NCBI GenBank assembly: GCA_002291925.1
Contig: DBAY01000069.1
Location: forward strand, 18,142-82,141
Reading direction: 5' to 3'
Origin: Alphaproteobacteria bacterium UBA998
Lineage (GTDB): Bacteria > Pseudomonadota > Alphaproteobacteria > Rickettsiales > UBA998
DNA length: 64,000 nt
Part shown: positions 27,468 to 37,349 of the stretch, in pieces
Layout: every line of letters starts with the position of its first letter
How positions within the stretch are numbered: the stretch's first letter is position 1
Made by a program: the position numbers and the translations under genes
Notes under the pieces: model-generated
Database searches by the model: none
Told to the model about the DNA's origin: nothing
What the model saw: only the letters and a program-made list of their open reading frames with translations

Positions 27468-27968
27468 TCAAGCGGCGGCCTCGCTCCAGCCCTGCTCGCG
27501 GGCGATGCGGGCGAGCAATCCCGCGCATCCGCGCTCAATGAGTGACAGCGTGTCCTCGAACCCGGCACGCGGGCCGTAATAGGGGTCGGCCACGTCGCGG
27601 GGTGTTTCCACGCCTGCATAAGGCAGGAAGAGGTGCACTTTCCCACGCATCGCCTCGGGCGAGCGCTGTAGCAGCAGGGAGAGATGCCCGCTATCCATCG
27701 CCAGCAGCAGATCGAAGCGCCGGAAATCTTCTGCCGCCACATGCCGCCCCTTCAGATGCCGCATGGCATACCCGCGGGCCTGCGCCGCCTCGCAGGAGCG
27801 CGCGTCCGGCGCTTCGCCGACATGGTAATCATGCGTGCCGGCGGAATCGACTTCCAGCCGTTCGCCCCATCCTCTGGCCTCCGCCAAGCGGCGCAGCACC
27901 GCCTCCGCCGTAGGAGAGCGGCAGATATTCCCGGTGCAGACGAAGAGGACACGATAGGGAGTTTGCAT
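27468..27968 (-). CDS. Low-molecular-weight protein-tyrosine phosphatase
   Basis: This 166-residue enzyme carries the P-loop VCTGNICRSPTAE at about residues 9-21, with the nucleophile Cys and Arg, and the general-acid motif DPYYG near residue 131. Bacterial members either dephosphorylate tyrosine kinases that control polysaccharide export or act in stress responses. No kinase or export gene is adjacent, so the role is open. The ATG at 27968 follows a purine-rich site, and the upstream extension is not conserved. Confidence 0.9.
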   Translation of the reverse strand: MQTPYRVLFVCTGNICRSPTAEAVLRRLAEARGWGERLEVDSAGTHDYHVGEAPDARSCEAAQARGYAMRHLKGRHVAAEDFRRFDLLLAMDSGHLSLLLQRSPEAMRGKVHLFLPYAGVETPRDVADPYYGPRAGFEDTLSLIERGCAGLLARIAREQGWSEAAA

Positions 27969-28045
27969 AGCCCCCTTATTCCGCAAATCACGGCGCAAGG
28001 CAAAGGCTTCTTGCCTCGCCATGCAGCGTGACAGAAAATGGCCGC

Positions 28046-28606
28046 ATGAGCACGTCCGAGTTTCTGCGCCTTTTCACCGCCCTGCCCTTGCCGCCGAACG
28101 CCATACAAACCCTCGGCGCGCTGCAGCAGGGCCTGCCCGGCACGCGCTGGATCCGTTCGGAGAACTTGCATCTCACATTGCGTTTCCTCGGTCAGACTCC
28201 CGCCGGGGAAGTGTCTGCCATCGCGACGGCGCTGCAAGATGTGCGTTTCCCGCCTTTTGCTTTTAGCCTGGCCGGGGTCGATCTATGGACGGGGCCGGGC
28301 ATTCTGCATGCCGTGGTGCCGTCTCACCCCGCTTTAAGCGCGCTGAAACACGCCATCGATCACGCGCTGGCAGTCTACGGGTTACCGCCAGAGGAGCGTC
28401 CGTTCCGACCCCATGTAACGCTGGCGCGCCTGCGCCGCACCCATGACCGCGAAGCCCTCGCCGCGTGGAGAGAGCAGCATGGCGGGCTGCACCTGCAGGA
28501 GATTCCGGCTACCCGCTTTCACCTCTACGAATCTCGCAGCACGGCCGAGGGCGTGCGCTACCTGCCGTTGGCTAGCTACGACGCCGCGCAAAACGCGCCG
28601 GGTTGA
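28046..28606 (+). CDS. thpR: RNA 2',3'-cyclic phosphodiesterase (2H family)
   Basis: This protein of about 186 residues has two HxTx motifs, HLTLRFLG and HVTLARLR, spaced as in the LigT/ThpR 2H phosphoesterases. The expected reaction is hydrolysis of RNA 2',3'-cyclic phosphate ends to 2'-phosphates. I use the ATG at 28046; a GTG at 28028 would add six residues. The last 35 bp overlap the 3' end of the convergent mnmC. Confidence 0.88.
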   Translation: MSTSEFLRLFTALPLPPNAIQTLGALQQGLPGTRWIRSENLHLTLRFLGQTPAGEVSAIATALQDVRFPPFAFSLAGVDLWTGPGILHAVVPSHPALSALKHAIDHALAVYGLPPEERPFRPHVTLARLRRTHDREALAAWREQHGGLHLQEIPATRFHLYESRSTAEGVRYLPLASYDAAQNAPG

Positions 28607-30407
28607 AGGCCTGCGCGGCATCCTCCTCCACCGGCAAGGGCTGGCCGGTGATCATGGCAGCCAGCATGGCGCCTCCCAGCGGCCCGGAGAGCGCACCGCG
28701 CGATCCATGCGCCAATGACAAATAAAGGCCGGGTACGGGCACTCCATCCGCATCCACCGCCTGCCCGATGATCGGCAGGCGATCCGGCGAGGTGGCGCGG
28801 ATACCGGCCCATCCTGCCGCCCCCTGCAACGAGACAGGCACGCCCGGAAGCACCTCCGCGAGGTTGCGTAGATTCTCTGCATGTCCCTCCGGGGTAACTT
28901 CGGCACATGTCTCGCCCCGCTCGAACGTGGCGCCGAGCCAGTGATGCCCCGTCGCATCCGGCGGCGAAAGATAGCCGCCATACCCCATTGGCAGGCGCTG
29001 CCGCGCCGTCGGCTCGCTCACCGGCAGGCGCGTCAGTTGCCCGCGCACCGGCGTGAGTGGCAATGGCAAGTCAGGACAGAGCGCGGACGCCTCCCATCCG
29101 CACGCCAGAACGACGGCGGAAGCCAGCAACGGCACTTCATCTTTTACATGAACTTGCCAGCCATGGGCGGAATTTTGGAGCGAGACCACGCGCCCTGCAT
29201 GTTTTCTTTCAATGAACGGATGTTCAGTAATACTGGCAACAAGTTGGGCCAGATTCATGAGGCCGCTTTTCTTTATCAGAATCCCGCCAATTGAAACACT
29301 TACTCCCACCTGCTGCGAAACCGCTTCAGGCGTCAGCGGTTCCATCACCTCAGAAGGCATGCCAAGCGCGGTGGGGAGCGTCGGCCACCCCTTTTCATCG
29401 CGCTGGCCCCGCTGTTTTTTGGGTAGCTGCACCAGTCCGGAGGTTCGCTCCTGCAGCACTCCCAGACGCTCCAGATGATAAAGCGCCGACCAGTCGAAGC
29501 GGGCTTCCGGCGTCCATTGTTTCGCAAGCCGGGGAAAGAGAATGGCCGCGGGCGTCCCGCTGGCCCCGCCCGCCAATTGCGCCCGCTGCTCCAACAATGT
29601 GACCCGCACGCCCTGCTCCGCCAGCGCCCGCGCGGCAGACGCCCCCGCGATGCCGCCGCCGATAATTCCCACGCGTTCCGGCAAGGGTTTGGGCAAGGAT
29701 GCTTCCCCCGTCCGCGTCGCCACGACCATATGTCTCTTGCGGCCAAAGCCGGGCCGCTTTTCCACTGCAAACCCTGCCGCCCCAAGCGCCTCTCGCACCG
29801 CGCCGGCGGCGGAGAACGTGGCGGCCGTCCCGCCCGCTGCCGTGCGCTCTCCGACTTCATGCAGTACATCATGCGCCCACATCATCCCGTTGCGCGCAGG
29901 GGAAAATCCATCCAGAAACCACGCATCCACCGTGGCGCGCATCTGGCGCAGCATGGCGAGCGCTTCGCCGAAGCAAAGCGTCAGGGTGACCCGCTCATCC
30001 AGCGGCAAGGTATGGAAGCCCGGCAGCGCGGGAGGATAGAGCTGCTGGATGCGCGCCGCTTCCTCCGCCAGCATCGGCCACGCCGCATGGGCGCGAGCCA
30101 GATCATCGCGGGTGAGCGGATGTTTTTCGATGGAAAAGAGGTGCAGCCGCGCCTCTTTGGGGGCCGTTTCCTTCCACAGCCGCCATGCGGCCATGACGTT
30201 CAGCCCTGTGCCGAAACCCAGCTCGCCGATGACGAACCGCTTCGCCTGCGCAAAACGCTGCGGCAGCCGGTTGCCTTCCAGAAAGACGTAATGCGTCTCA
30301 TCCAGCCCGCCTTCGAGCGAGAAATAAACGTCACCATACTCGGCGGAGACGGGCACCGGCCCGCGCCATTCCAGCCGGGCCGGAAGAATCGGAGAAGCAA
30401 TCGACAT
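28572..30407 (-). CDS. mnmC: Bifunctional tRNA mnm5s2U biosynthesis protein
   Basis: MnmC finishes 5-methylaminomethyl-2-thiouridine at tRNA wobble position 34. The N-terminal methyltransferase half (to about residue 220) has GELGFGTGLNVM for SAM binding and WFLDGFSPARNGMMW. The C-terminal FAD oxidase half begins with the dinucleotide motif GIIGGGIAGASAARALAEQG and ends with ATSPDRLPIIG and LAHGSRGAL. The 611-residue length fits the fused enzyme. The start at 30407 precedes the conserved N-terminus; the longer frame begins in AT-rich promoter DNA. Confidence 0.92.
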   Translation of the reverse strand: MSIASPILPARLEWRGPVPVSAEYGDVYFSLEGGLDETHYVFLEGNRLPQRFAQAKRFVIGELGFGTGLNVMAAWRLWKETAPKEARLHLFSIEKHPLTRDDLARAHAAWPMLAEEAARIQQLYPPALPGFHTLPLDERVTLTLCFGEALAMLRQMRATVDAWFLDGFSPARNGMMWAHDVLHEVGERTAAGGTAATFSAAGAVREALGAAGFAVEKRPGFGRKRHMVVATRTGEASLPKPLPERVGIIGGGIAGASAARALAEQGVRVTLLEQRAQLAGGASGTPAAILFPRLAKQWTPEARFDWSALYHLERLGVLQERTSGLVQLPKKQRGQRDEKGWPTLPTALGMPSEVMEPLTPEAVSQQVGVSVSIGGILIKKSGLMNLAQLVASITEHPFIERKHAGRVVSLQNSAHGWQVHVKDEVPLLASAVVLACGWEASALCPDLPLPLTPVRGQLTRLPVSEPTARQRLPMGYGGYLSPPDATGHHWLGATFERGETCAEVTPEGHAENLRNLAEVLPGVPVSLQGAAGWAGIRATSPDRLPIIGQAVDADGVPVPGLYLSLAHGSRGALSGPLGGAMLAAMITGQPLPVEEDAAQAFNPARFARRRS

Positions 30408-30577
30408 GCCCGTGCTATCGCACTCTGCCGGGCAAGGCGCAACCGTGAACGTAGAATTCATTGATTAATAAAATTAACACATTGTATTTAATGGATAATA
30501 TTACTTATGATCGCTTGACTTGCCGCCGTGATCTCCTACCCTTCGGGTGTCCATTCCATTTTTCAATAAGGATTCCC

Positions 30578-31927
30578 ATGGCTATTCTCACTGTCGGCTC
30601 CAACATGATGTATTCCAGCCTCGGCGCAGCCGTCGCGGCCTCCAAAGACGGTGACATCGTCCGCGTCAACGCGGGGACATATGTCAACGACACCGCCACC
30701 ATCAATACGAAGATCACCATCGAAGGGGTGGGCGGCATGGCGAAACTTGTGGGCTCCGGTGATCTTGCCAACCGTAAGGGACTGCTTATCAGCAATACCG
30801 ACCTGACCGTTCGGAATATCGAATTCAGTAATGCGGAAGTGGCGGACAGGAATGGGGCCGGAATTCGCTATCAGGGGGGCAATCTGACGGTTGAGAATTG
30901 CTACTTCCATCACAATGAGAATGGCATTCTTGCCAATCCTGTATCGACGGGAACAATTAGCATTAAACGCTCGGAATTTGCCTTCAACGGCGATGGCAGC
31001 GGCTACACGCATGGCGTCTATGCTAACAACATCGCAAAGCTGACTGTAACTGACAGCTATTTCCATGACACGCTGGAAGGCCACCTCATCAAAAGCCGGG
31101 CGCAGGTGACGGAAATCACTAACAACCGGCTTTACAGCGGCACCTCCGACACCAGCTACGAGATCGACCTGCCCAACGGCGGCAAAGGCACCATCACGGG
31201 CAACGTCATCGTGCAGGGGACGCAAGGGGCCAACCCGTCCATTATTGCATTCGGCGAGGAAGGCAACGTATATGCGGGGTCGTCGCTGCTGGTGCAGGAT
31301 AATGTCATCGAAAATTTCAAGACCAGCGCCACCGGCATCTGGAATGCCAGCTCCGTTAATGCCCAGATTATCGGCAATGATTTCTACCAAGTGGGCACTC
31401 AGCTCTCCGGCCCCGGTTCACTTAACGGCAACATTAAGCTGTCCAGCCCCGTGACGCTGGATTACAGCTCACCTTGGCTAAGCGCACCCACCCCAACGCT
31501 AAACGGCACGTCCGGCAACGACACGCTTTCCGGCACCTCCTCCAGCGAGATAATCAACGGCCTTGCCGGCAATGATCGTCTGAGCGGTAATGGCGGCAAT
31601 GACACGCTGGATGGCGGGGCAGGCCGCGATGTTCTCACCGGGGGGGCGGGCGCGGATATCTTCCGCTTTAGCAACGCGGCCCATTCAACGGAAGCGGCGC
31701 GCGACCGCATCACCGATTTCACGCATGGGCAGGACCTGATCGATTTGCATGGCACGGGCTTTACCGACTTCATCACCTCAGGCCTGACACAGGCAGGTGA
31801 ACTCCGGCTCGCCTACTCTGCTACATCAGACAGAAGCTATCTACGCAGTGATCAGTCCACCTTTGAGTTCTTTCTCGAGGGCGATCATCGCGGCCAGATG
31901 TCTGATGCGGATTTGATCTTCGGCTAG
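30578..31927 (+). CDS. Secreted beta-helix protein with RTX calcium-binding repeats
   Basis: This 449-residue protein has two parts. Residues to about 290 form a right-handed parallel beta-helix of the pectate-lyase/NosD type, with repeats such as NLTVENCYFHHNENGI and KLTVTDSYFHDT. Residues about 305-370 hold glycine/aspartate RTX nonapeptides (GTSGNDTLSG, GLAGNDRLSG, GGNDTLDGGAGRDVLTGGAG), which bind calcium. There is no N-terminal signal peptide, so export by a type I system reading the C-terminus is expected; no such system is in the window. AAGGA precedes the ATG. The upstream 170 bp (30408-30577) is AT-rich and divergent with mnmC. It may be a surface or biofilm protein. Confidence 0.85.
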   Translation: MAILTVGSNMMYSSLGAAVAASKDGDIVRVNAGTYVNDTATINTKITIEGVGGMAKLVGSGDLANRKGLLISNTDLTVRNIEFSNAEVADRNGAGIRYQGGNLTVENCYFHHNENGILANPVSTGTISIKRSEFAFNGDGSGYTHGVYANNIAKLTVTDSYFHDTLEGHLIKSRAQVTEITNNRLYSGTSDTSYEIDLPNGGKGTITGNVIVQGTQGANPSIIAFGEEGNVYAGSSLLVQDNVIENFKTSATGIWNASSVNAQIIGNDFYQVGTQLSGPGSLNGNIKLSSPVTLDYSSPWLSAPTPTLNGTSGNDTLSGTSSSEIINGLAGNDRLSGNGGNDTLDGGAGRDVLTGGAGADIFRFSNAAHSTEAARDRITDFTHGQDLIDLHGTGFTDFITSGLTQAGELRLAYSATSDRSYLRSDQSTFEFFLEGDHRGQMSDADLIFG

Positions 31928-31930
31928 CGC

Positions 31931-33523
31931 CTAGCCCTCCAAATATTTCAGCAGATTATCCAGCTCATCCGCCTCATTCGCTGGTTTGTCCCAGCGGATG
32001 CGGTGGATACGCGGGAAGCGCATGGCGACGCCGGATTTGTGTCGGGTGGAGCGGGCGAGCGCGTCGAATTCCACTTCCAGCACCAGCGCCTTTTCCACCT
32101 CGCGCACGGGGCCGAAACGCTGGGTGGTGTGAGCACGAATCCATTTATCGATCTTGATCAGCTCCTTGTCGGTGTAGCCGGAATAGGCTTTGCCGACCGG
32201 CACGAGCTCGCGCTCCCCGCCCCGCGCCACCCATGCGCCGAAGGTGAAGTCCGAGTAATAGGAGGAGCGTTTGCCGTGGCCGCGCTGGGCGTACATCATC
32301 ACCACGTCGGCCTTGAGCGTGTCGCGCTTCCATTTGTACCAGTGGCCCTTGGGGCGGCCTGCAAGGTAGGGCGAGGATTTCTTCTTCAGCATGAAACCCT
32401 CGGCCTGCATGTCCTTCAGGTCAGTGCGGATGACGTCGAGCATACGCAACAAGTCATCGCGGCTGTCAAATTCCACCACGGTCGAGACATCGATGCGCGA
32501 GCCGCGATAGGTAGAATACCAATGCTCCAGCCGTTCCCGGCGTGCGGTGAAGGGCAGCGGGCGGATGTCTTCCGCGCCGTCGAACAGCATGTCATAGAGC
32601 CGCAGATGCGCCGGATTCTCCGCCACCAGCTTGGGCGGCGGGGCCTTGCGGTTCAGCCGCTGCTGGAGATCGTTGAACGGGGCCACGTTGCCGTCTTTCA
32701 GCACCAATAACTCGCCGTCGAACACCCCGTGAATGCGCAGGGTGGAAAGCTCCGGGAATGCGCCGAGGATGTCCTCCCCGGTGCGCGTGTAGAGGGCCAC
32801 ATGCTCGCCGTCGCCGGAGAGCTGGACGCGGATGCCATCCCATTTCCACTCGGCAACGAATTCCTCTGGGTGAATCTTCTCCAGCTCCTCTTCCTCAATG
32901 GGATGGGCCAGCATCACAGGGCGGAAGGCCAGCGCGGTGATGCTGTCCGGCTTCTCCGCGCGGCCTTCGAGCCATTCGAACAGATCGATATATGGTGGCT
33001 TCAGCCCGTGCCAGAGTTCCTCGATATCCTCCACCGTCACGTCCTCGCGCAGCATGGCCAGCGCCATCTTCGCCATGCGCTCGGACACGCCGACGCGCAG
33101 GCCGCCAGTGACGATTTTCAGCAGCGCCCAGCGCTCGGTTTCATCGGCGGCGTTGAGCCAAGGGGTGACCAACTCCGGCACGTGCGATTTTTTGGCCTGA
33201 AGCAGCTCTTCGATGATGTAGGGAAGATCGGGCAGGTTGCCGGGCACCTCCGGTTGGGGCCAAAGCAGGGCAATGGTTTCCGCCAGATCGCCCACGTAAT
33301 CATGCGACAGGGCGAACAGCACCGGGTCGGTGCAGGATTCCACCAGATGCCGCAGCGAATGGGCCTTTACGTCCGGGAAGCGCAGGCTGCCGGTCAGCAC
33401 CGCCAGCGCATAGCCGCGCTCCGGGTCCGGCCGCTCGGCGAAATAGTTGCGCATCAAATCCAGCTTGCGGTTGCGCGACGCAGCGAAGGAGAGCTGGTCG
33501 AGGAGTTGGGCGAAGTCTTTCAT
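31931..33523 (-). CDS. ATP-dependent DNA ligase of the ligase-associated repair cluster
   Basis: This 530-residue ligase seals nicks using ATP. It has an N-terminal helical DNA-binding domain, then the adenylation motif EWKWDGIRVQ with nucleophile K227. YTRTGEDI, FDGELLVLKDG and, later, EGFMLKKK and WYKWKRD mark the remaining nucleotidyltransferase motifs. An OB-fold domain follows. The neighbouring exonuclease, helicase and PdeM genes identify it as the ligase of the ligase-associated DNA damage response set. The stop is only 3 bp from the stop of the convergent RTX gene. Confidence 0.9.
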   Translation of the reverse strand: MKDFAQLLDQLSFAASRNRKLDLMRNYFAERPDPERGYALAVLTGSLRFPDVKAHSLRHLVESCTDPVLFALSHDYVGDLAETIALLWPQPEVPGNLPDLPYIIEELLQAKKSHVPELVTPWLNAADETERWALLKIVTGGLRVGVSERMAKMALAMLREDVTVEDIEELWHGLKPPYIDLFEWLEGRAEKPDSITALAFRPVMLAHPIEEEELEKIHPEEFVAEWKWDGIRVQLSGDGEHVALYTRTGEDILGAFPELSTLRIHGVFDGELLVLKDGNVAPFNDLQQRLNRKAPPPKLVAENPAHLRLYDMLFDGAEDIRPLPFTARRERLEHWYSTYRGSRIDVSTVVEFDSRDDLLRMLDVIRTDLKDMQAEGFMLKKKSSPYLAGRPKGHWYKWKRDTLKADVVMMYAQRGHGKRSSYYSDFTFGAWVARGGERELVPVGKAYSGYTDKELIKIDKWIRAHTTQRFGPVREVEKALVLEVEFDALARSTRHKSGVAMRFPRIHRIRWDKPANEADELDNLLKYLEG

Positions 33524-33533
33524 CTCTCGACTC

Positions 33534-33664
33534 CGTCATTCCCCGAATCTGCGTCAGCAGATTCTAGGGGAATCCAGCGCAAGCCCAACCGTCTGCGCTG
33601 GATTGCCCCCGCAACAAGTGCGGGGCAGGCTTTAGAATCGCTGACGCGATTCAGGCAATGACGA
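33534..33664. repeat. GTCAT-family composite palindrome between ligase and exonuclease
   Basis: The unit begins CGTCATTCCCCGAATCTGCG and ends GGCAATGACG, with internal hairpins around AGATTCTAGGGGAATCC, CCCCGCAACAAGTGCGGGG and AATCGCTGACGCGATT. A close relative, sharing the first ~30 bp, lies at 55176-55280. It fills almost the whole 144-bp gap. Confidence 0.78.
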
Positions 33665-33667
33665 GGG

Positions 33668-34687
33668 CTACTCATATTCCTCCTCCTCCCTTCCCACCAG
33701 ATGCAGCGCCTCGGCTTCATAGCCATGCTGGCGGGCCCAGTGCACCAAGGCATCCTCGCGGCCATGCGTCACCCAGACCGCTTGCGGGTTCACCTCGCGG
33801 ATAGTCTGGCAGAGTTCGTCCCAGTCGCAATGGTCGGAGATGATAAGCGGCAGTTCCACATGCTTCTGCCGCGCCCGTGCCCGCACGCGCATCCAGCCGG
33901 AGGCCATGGAGATCATCGGCTCGCCGAAGCGGCGTGACCATTTCTCGGCCAGCGCGGAAGGCGGGCAGAACACGACCTTCCCCGCATAGTCTTCACGCTT
34001 GAATTCCTTCAGCTTGATGACCTTCCAGCGCCCCAGGTCAACGCCGAGTTCGGTGTAGAGCACCGCCAGGCTTTCCATCGCGCCATGGAGGTACACTTCC
34101 TCGTGGTACCCCGCGCGGCGCAGCTCCACCAGCACGCGCTGGAATTTCCCCAGCGCATAGACGCCCACCAGATGCGCCTGATCGGGGAAAGCGATAAGCG
34201 AATCAAGCAGCTTCTGAATTTCTTCCTGCGTCGGCGGGTGGCGGAAGACGGGGAGGCCGAAGGTGGCCTCAGTGATGAGCACGTCGCAGGGGATGACCTC
34301 GTAGGGCGGGCAGGTCGGATCGAAGCGCCGCTTGTAATCGCCGGTGACGATGACGCGTTCGCCGCCATATTCCAGAATCGCCTGCGCCGAGCCGAGCACA
34401 TGCCCCGCCGGGGCGAAGCGCACGCCGACGCCGTTCACGTTCACCTGCTCGCCATACTTCATCGGCTGGGGGGAGATGCCGCCGTAATCCTTGTAGCGCG
34501 CGCGCATGATGGCCAGCGTCTCCGGCGTACCGAGCACGTGGTTATTGCCGGGCCGCGCATGGTCGGCGTGACCGTGTGTGATGACCGCCCGGTTGGCGGG
34601 GTAATGCGGGTCGATGTAAAAGTCCCCGGGCTCGCAGTAGAGCCCCTTCTCGGTGACCTTCAGCCATTGATGCGCGCGGACGGGCAT
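33668..34687 (-). CDS. Ligase-associated DNA exonuclease (metallo-beta-lactamase/beta-CASP)
   Basis: This 339-residue nuclease has the metal-binding THGHADHARPGN at about residues 38-49, followed by GHVLGSAQAILEYGGERVIV and TGDYKRRF. SDHCDWDELC and VWVTHGRE near the C-terminus complete the beta-CASP metal motifs. It belongs to the SNM1/Artemis-like family that clusters with ATP-dependent ligases. Its natural substrate is not established here. It is read in the same direction as the ligase, but a repeat separates them, so co-transcription would run through the repeat. Confidence 0.88.
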   Translation of the reverse strand: MPVRAHQWLKVTEKGLYCEPGDFYIDPHYPANRAVITHGHADHARPGNNHVLGTPETLAIMRARYKDYGGISPQPMKYGEQVNVNGVGVRFAPAGHVLGSAQAILEYGGERVIVTGDYKRRFDPTCPPYEVIPCDVLITEATFGLPVFRHPPTQEEIQKLLDSLIAFPDQAHLVGVYALGKFQRVLVELRRAGYHEEVYLHGAMESLAVLYTELGVDLGRWKVIKLKEFKREDYAGKVVFCPPSALAEKWSRRFGEPMISMASGWMRVRARARQKHVELPLIISDHCDWDELCQTIREVNPQAVWVTHGREDALVHWARQHGYEAEALHLVGREEEEYE

Positions 34688-34696
34688 GGCCTACAC

Positions 34697-34772
34697 CGTC
34701 ATTGCGAGCGAAGCGAAGCAATCCAGCAGGCGGCCATGGATTGCTTCGTCGCTGCGCTCCTCGCAATGACGA
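34697..34772. repeat. GTCATTGCGAG palindrome in the exonuclease-helicase divergent region
   Basis: A near-perfect inverted repeat with arms CGTCATTGCGAGCGAAGCGA and TCGCTGCGCTCCTCGCAATGACG, centred on AGGCGGCC. It belongs to the same class as unit a at 22560-22635. It occupies half of the 169-bp divergent gap, leaving 34773-34856 for the helicase promoter. Confidence 0.8.
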
Positions 34773-34856
34773 GGCAAAATTGAAATCATTCTCACCTATT
34801 CACAAAAGATAAGCACTCCCTTACATATAAGGAAACATGCGCGAATTTCCAATGTG

Positions 34857-37349
34857 ATGGCATCGACAAAACGCACAAAAAAACCGTCCGTTGATGCCCT
34901 GCTCCCCGCCCCCTTCGACGACTGGCTGGCGCGGCGCGGATGGTCGCTGCATCCGCATCAGCGGGAGATGCTGGAAGCGGCGCAGTCGGATAAGTCCTGC
35001 CTGCTGATTGCGCCCACGGGCGGCGGCAAGACGCTTGCGGGGTTCCTGCCTTCGCTGATCGAGCTGGCCGCCAACCCCTCCCACGGCCTGCATACGCTCT
35101 ATCTCTCACCGCTGAAGGCGCTGACGCACGACATTCACCGCAACCTGCTCACCCCCATCGAGGAGATGGGCCTGCCGATTGTCGCCGAAACGCGCACCGG
35201 CGACACTTCCGCGCATGTACGCCAGCGGCAGAAGAAGCGCCCGCCGCATATCCTGCTCACCACGCCGGAATCGCTGGCGCTGATGCTCTCCTACCCGGAA
35301 AGCCGCACGATGTTTTCCTCGCTCAAAACCATCATCCTCGATGAGGCGCACACCCTGCCACCCTGCAAGCGCGGGCTGCATACGGCCCTGCTGCTCGCCC
35401 GGCTGGAGACACTGGCCCCACAGGCGCGGCGCATCGGGCTCTCCGCCACCGTGGCCGAACCGGCGAGGCTTACCGACTGGCTAGCCCGCAAAGGCGAAAC
35501 GGTGACGCTGGTACGTGCCCGCTCTTACACCCAGCCGCAGGTCGAAATCCTGCCAAGCCGCCGCCTGCTGCCGCTGGCCGGGCATTTCCCGCGCCATGCC
35601 ATCCCGGATGTGTACGCGGCCATTAAAACGGCCCGCTCCGCCATTGTGTTCGTTAATACGCGGGCGCAGGCGGAGATGATGTTCCAGGCGCTGTGGGATC
35701 AGAACGAGGACAACCTCTCCATCGCCCTGCATCACGGCTCGCTGAACCGCGAGCAGCGCCAGAAGGTGGAAGCCGCGATGGCCGCGGGCGAGGTGCGTGC
35801 CGTGGTGGCCACCGCCTCGCTCGACCTCGGCATCGATTGGGGGAATGTGGACCTCGTCATCCAAATCGGTGCGCCAAAGGGCATCTCGCGCCTGCTGCAA
35901 CGCATCGGCCGCTCCAACCACCGCTACGAGGAGCCGAGCCATGCTTTGCTGGTTCCCTCCAACTGCTTCGAGGCGGTGGAGTGCCGCGCCGCTATCGATG
36001 CCATTACCGCGGGCGAGCTGGACGCCGAGCCGCCTTACCCCGCCACGCTCGACATCCTCGCGCAGCACCTCATCGGCTGCGCCTGCGCGGAGCCATTCGA
36101 TCCGGACGCGCTTTACGCTGAAGTCACCCGCGCCGCGCCCTACCGCGCCCTGACGCGTGAGGCGTTTGACGCTGTGCTGCAATTCATCATCGATGGCGGC
36201 TATGTGCTGCAACGCTACGAGGAGCATCACCGCCTCATCGCCAACGAGGAAGGCCGCCTGAAACCCGCCAGCGCGCGCATCGAGCAGCGTTACCGCATGA
36301 ATATCGGCACTATCGTGGAATCCGAGAAATTGCGCGTCTTTCTCATCACCTCGCGCCCCGGCGGGCGGCGGCGCAGCGGCGTCTCCAACGGCATCTATCT
36401 CGGCGATGTGGAGGAGCGGCTGGTGCTGGGCATGCAGGAGGGTGACACGTTCATCTTCGCGGGTCAGCATCTGCGCTATGAGCGGGTGCGCGACCTGATT
36501 CTTGAAGTCTCCCCCGCCACCGGCGAGCTGCCGAAAATCCCCAGCTTCACCGGGGGGCGGATGCCCATGTCCACCCACCTCGCCGCCCGGGTGCGCGATT
36601 TGCTGAGCCACGGCATGGACGCCCATTTCGATGACCGCGTGGCGACATGGGTGATGGCGCAGGCCACTTATTCCCGCCTGCCAGACACGGGGCGGCTGCT
36701 GGTGGAAACCTTCGAGCGCAGCGGGCTGCATTATCTTGTTGCCTATCCCTTTGAAGGGCGCCCGGCGCATCACAGCCTGTGCTTTCTGCTGACGCGGCGG
36801 ATGGAAGATATGGGCCTGCGCCCGCTCGGCTTCGTGGTGAATGATTACGCGCTGGCGCTGTGGGGCCGCCGCCCGGTGACGGAGTTTTTCCTCGAAGACC
36901 TCTTCGCCCCCGACCTGCTCGCCGCCGAGCTGGAGGAATGGCTCGCCGCCTCGCCCATGCTGAAGCGCAGCTTCCGCCAGACGGCGGTGATTTCAGGCCT
37001 CATCGAGCAGAAACATCCCGGCCAGAAGAAAACCGGCAAGCAGGTCACTTTCTCTTCTGACCTTATCTATGACGTGCTGCGCCAGTACGAGCCGGATCAC
37101 GTGCTGCTGCAGAGCAACCGCCTTGATGCGGAACGCGAACTGATCGGCACCGACCGTCTGGCGGATTTACTTGCACATTATCAAAATAAGATCGATCTGA
37201 TGCCCCTGAAGCGCCTCTCGCCTTTCTCCATTCCCGTGATTCTGGAGGTCGGCCGCGAGATGGTGCCCGGCAAGGCGACGGAAGAACTACTCAGGGAACA
37301 ATCACTGGCCATGCGCGCGGAAATGTTACTGGAAGAGGCGGTGGGGTAG
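34857..37349 (+). CDS. Ligase-associated DEXH-box helicase (Lhr-like)
   Basis: This 830-residue superfamily 2 helicase has Walker A APTGGGKTL at about residues 52-60, the DEAH box in ILDEAHTLPPCKRG, the motif III region GLSATVAEP, and motif VI RIGRSNHR. An Lhr-type winged-helix and core region follows. The length and neighbours fit the ligase-associated branch rather than full-length Lhr. I place the start at the ATG 34857, just after an in-frame GTG. It runs divergently from ligase and exonuclease and points toward pdeM, with a repeat cassette in between. Confidence 0.9.
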   Translation: MASTKRTKKPSVDALLPAPFDDWLARRGWSLHPHQREMLEAAQSDKSCLLIAPTGGGKTLAGFLPSLIELAANPSHGLHTLYLSPLKALTHDIHRNLLTPIEEMGLPIVAETRTGDTSAHVRQRQKKRPPHILLTTPESLALMLSYPESRTMFSSLKTIILDEAHTLPPCKRGLHTALLLARLETLAPQARRIGLSATVAEPARLTDWLARKGETVTLVRARSYTQPQVEILPSRRLLPLAGHFPRHAIPDVYAAIKTARSAIVFVNTRAQAEMMFQALWDQNEDNLSIALHHGSLNREQRQKVEAAMAAGEVRAVVATASLDLGIDWGNVDLVIQIGAPKGISRLLQRIGRSNHRYEEPSHALLVPSNCFEAVECRAAIDAITAGELDAEPPYPATLDILAQHLIGCACAEPFDPDALYAEVTRAAPYRALTREAFDAVLQFIIDGGYVLQRYEEHHRLIANEEGRLKPASARIEQRYRMNIGTIVESEKLRVFLITSRPGGRRRSGVSNGIYLGDVEERLVLGMQEGDTFIFAGQHLRYERVRDLILEVSPATGELPKIPSFTGGRMPMSTHLAARVRDLLSHGMDAHFDDRVATWVMAQATYSRLPDTGRLLVETFERSGLHYLVAYPFEGRPAHHSLCFLLTRRMEDMGLRPLGFVVNDYALALWGRRPVTEFFLEDLFAPDLLAAELEEWLAASPMLKRSFRQTAVISGLIEQKHPGQKKTGKQVTFSSDLIYDVLRQYEPDHVLLQSNRLDAERELIGTDRLADLLAHYQNKIDLMPLKRLSPFSIPVILEVGREMVPGKATEELLREQSLAMRAEMLLEEAVG

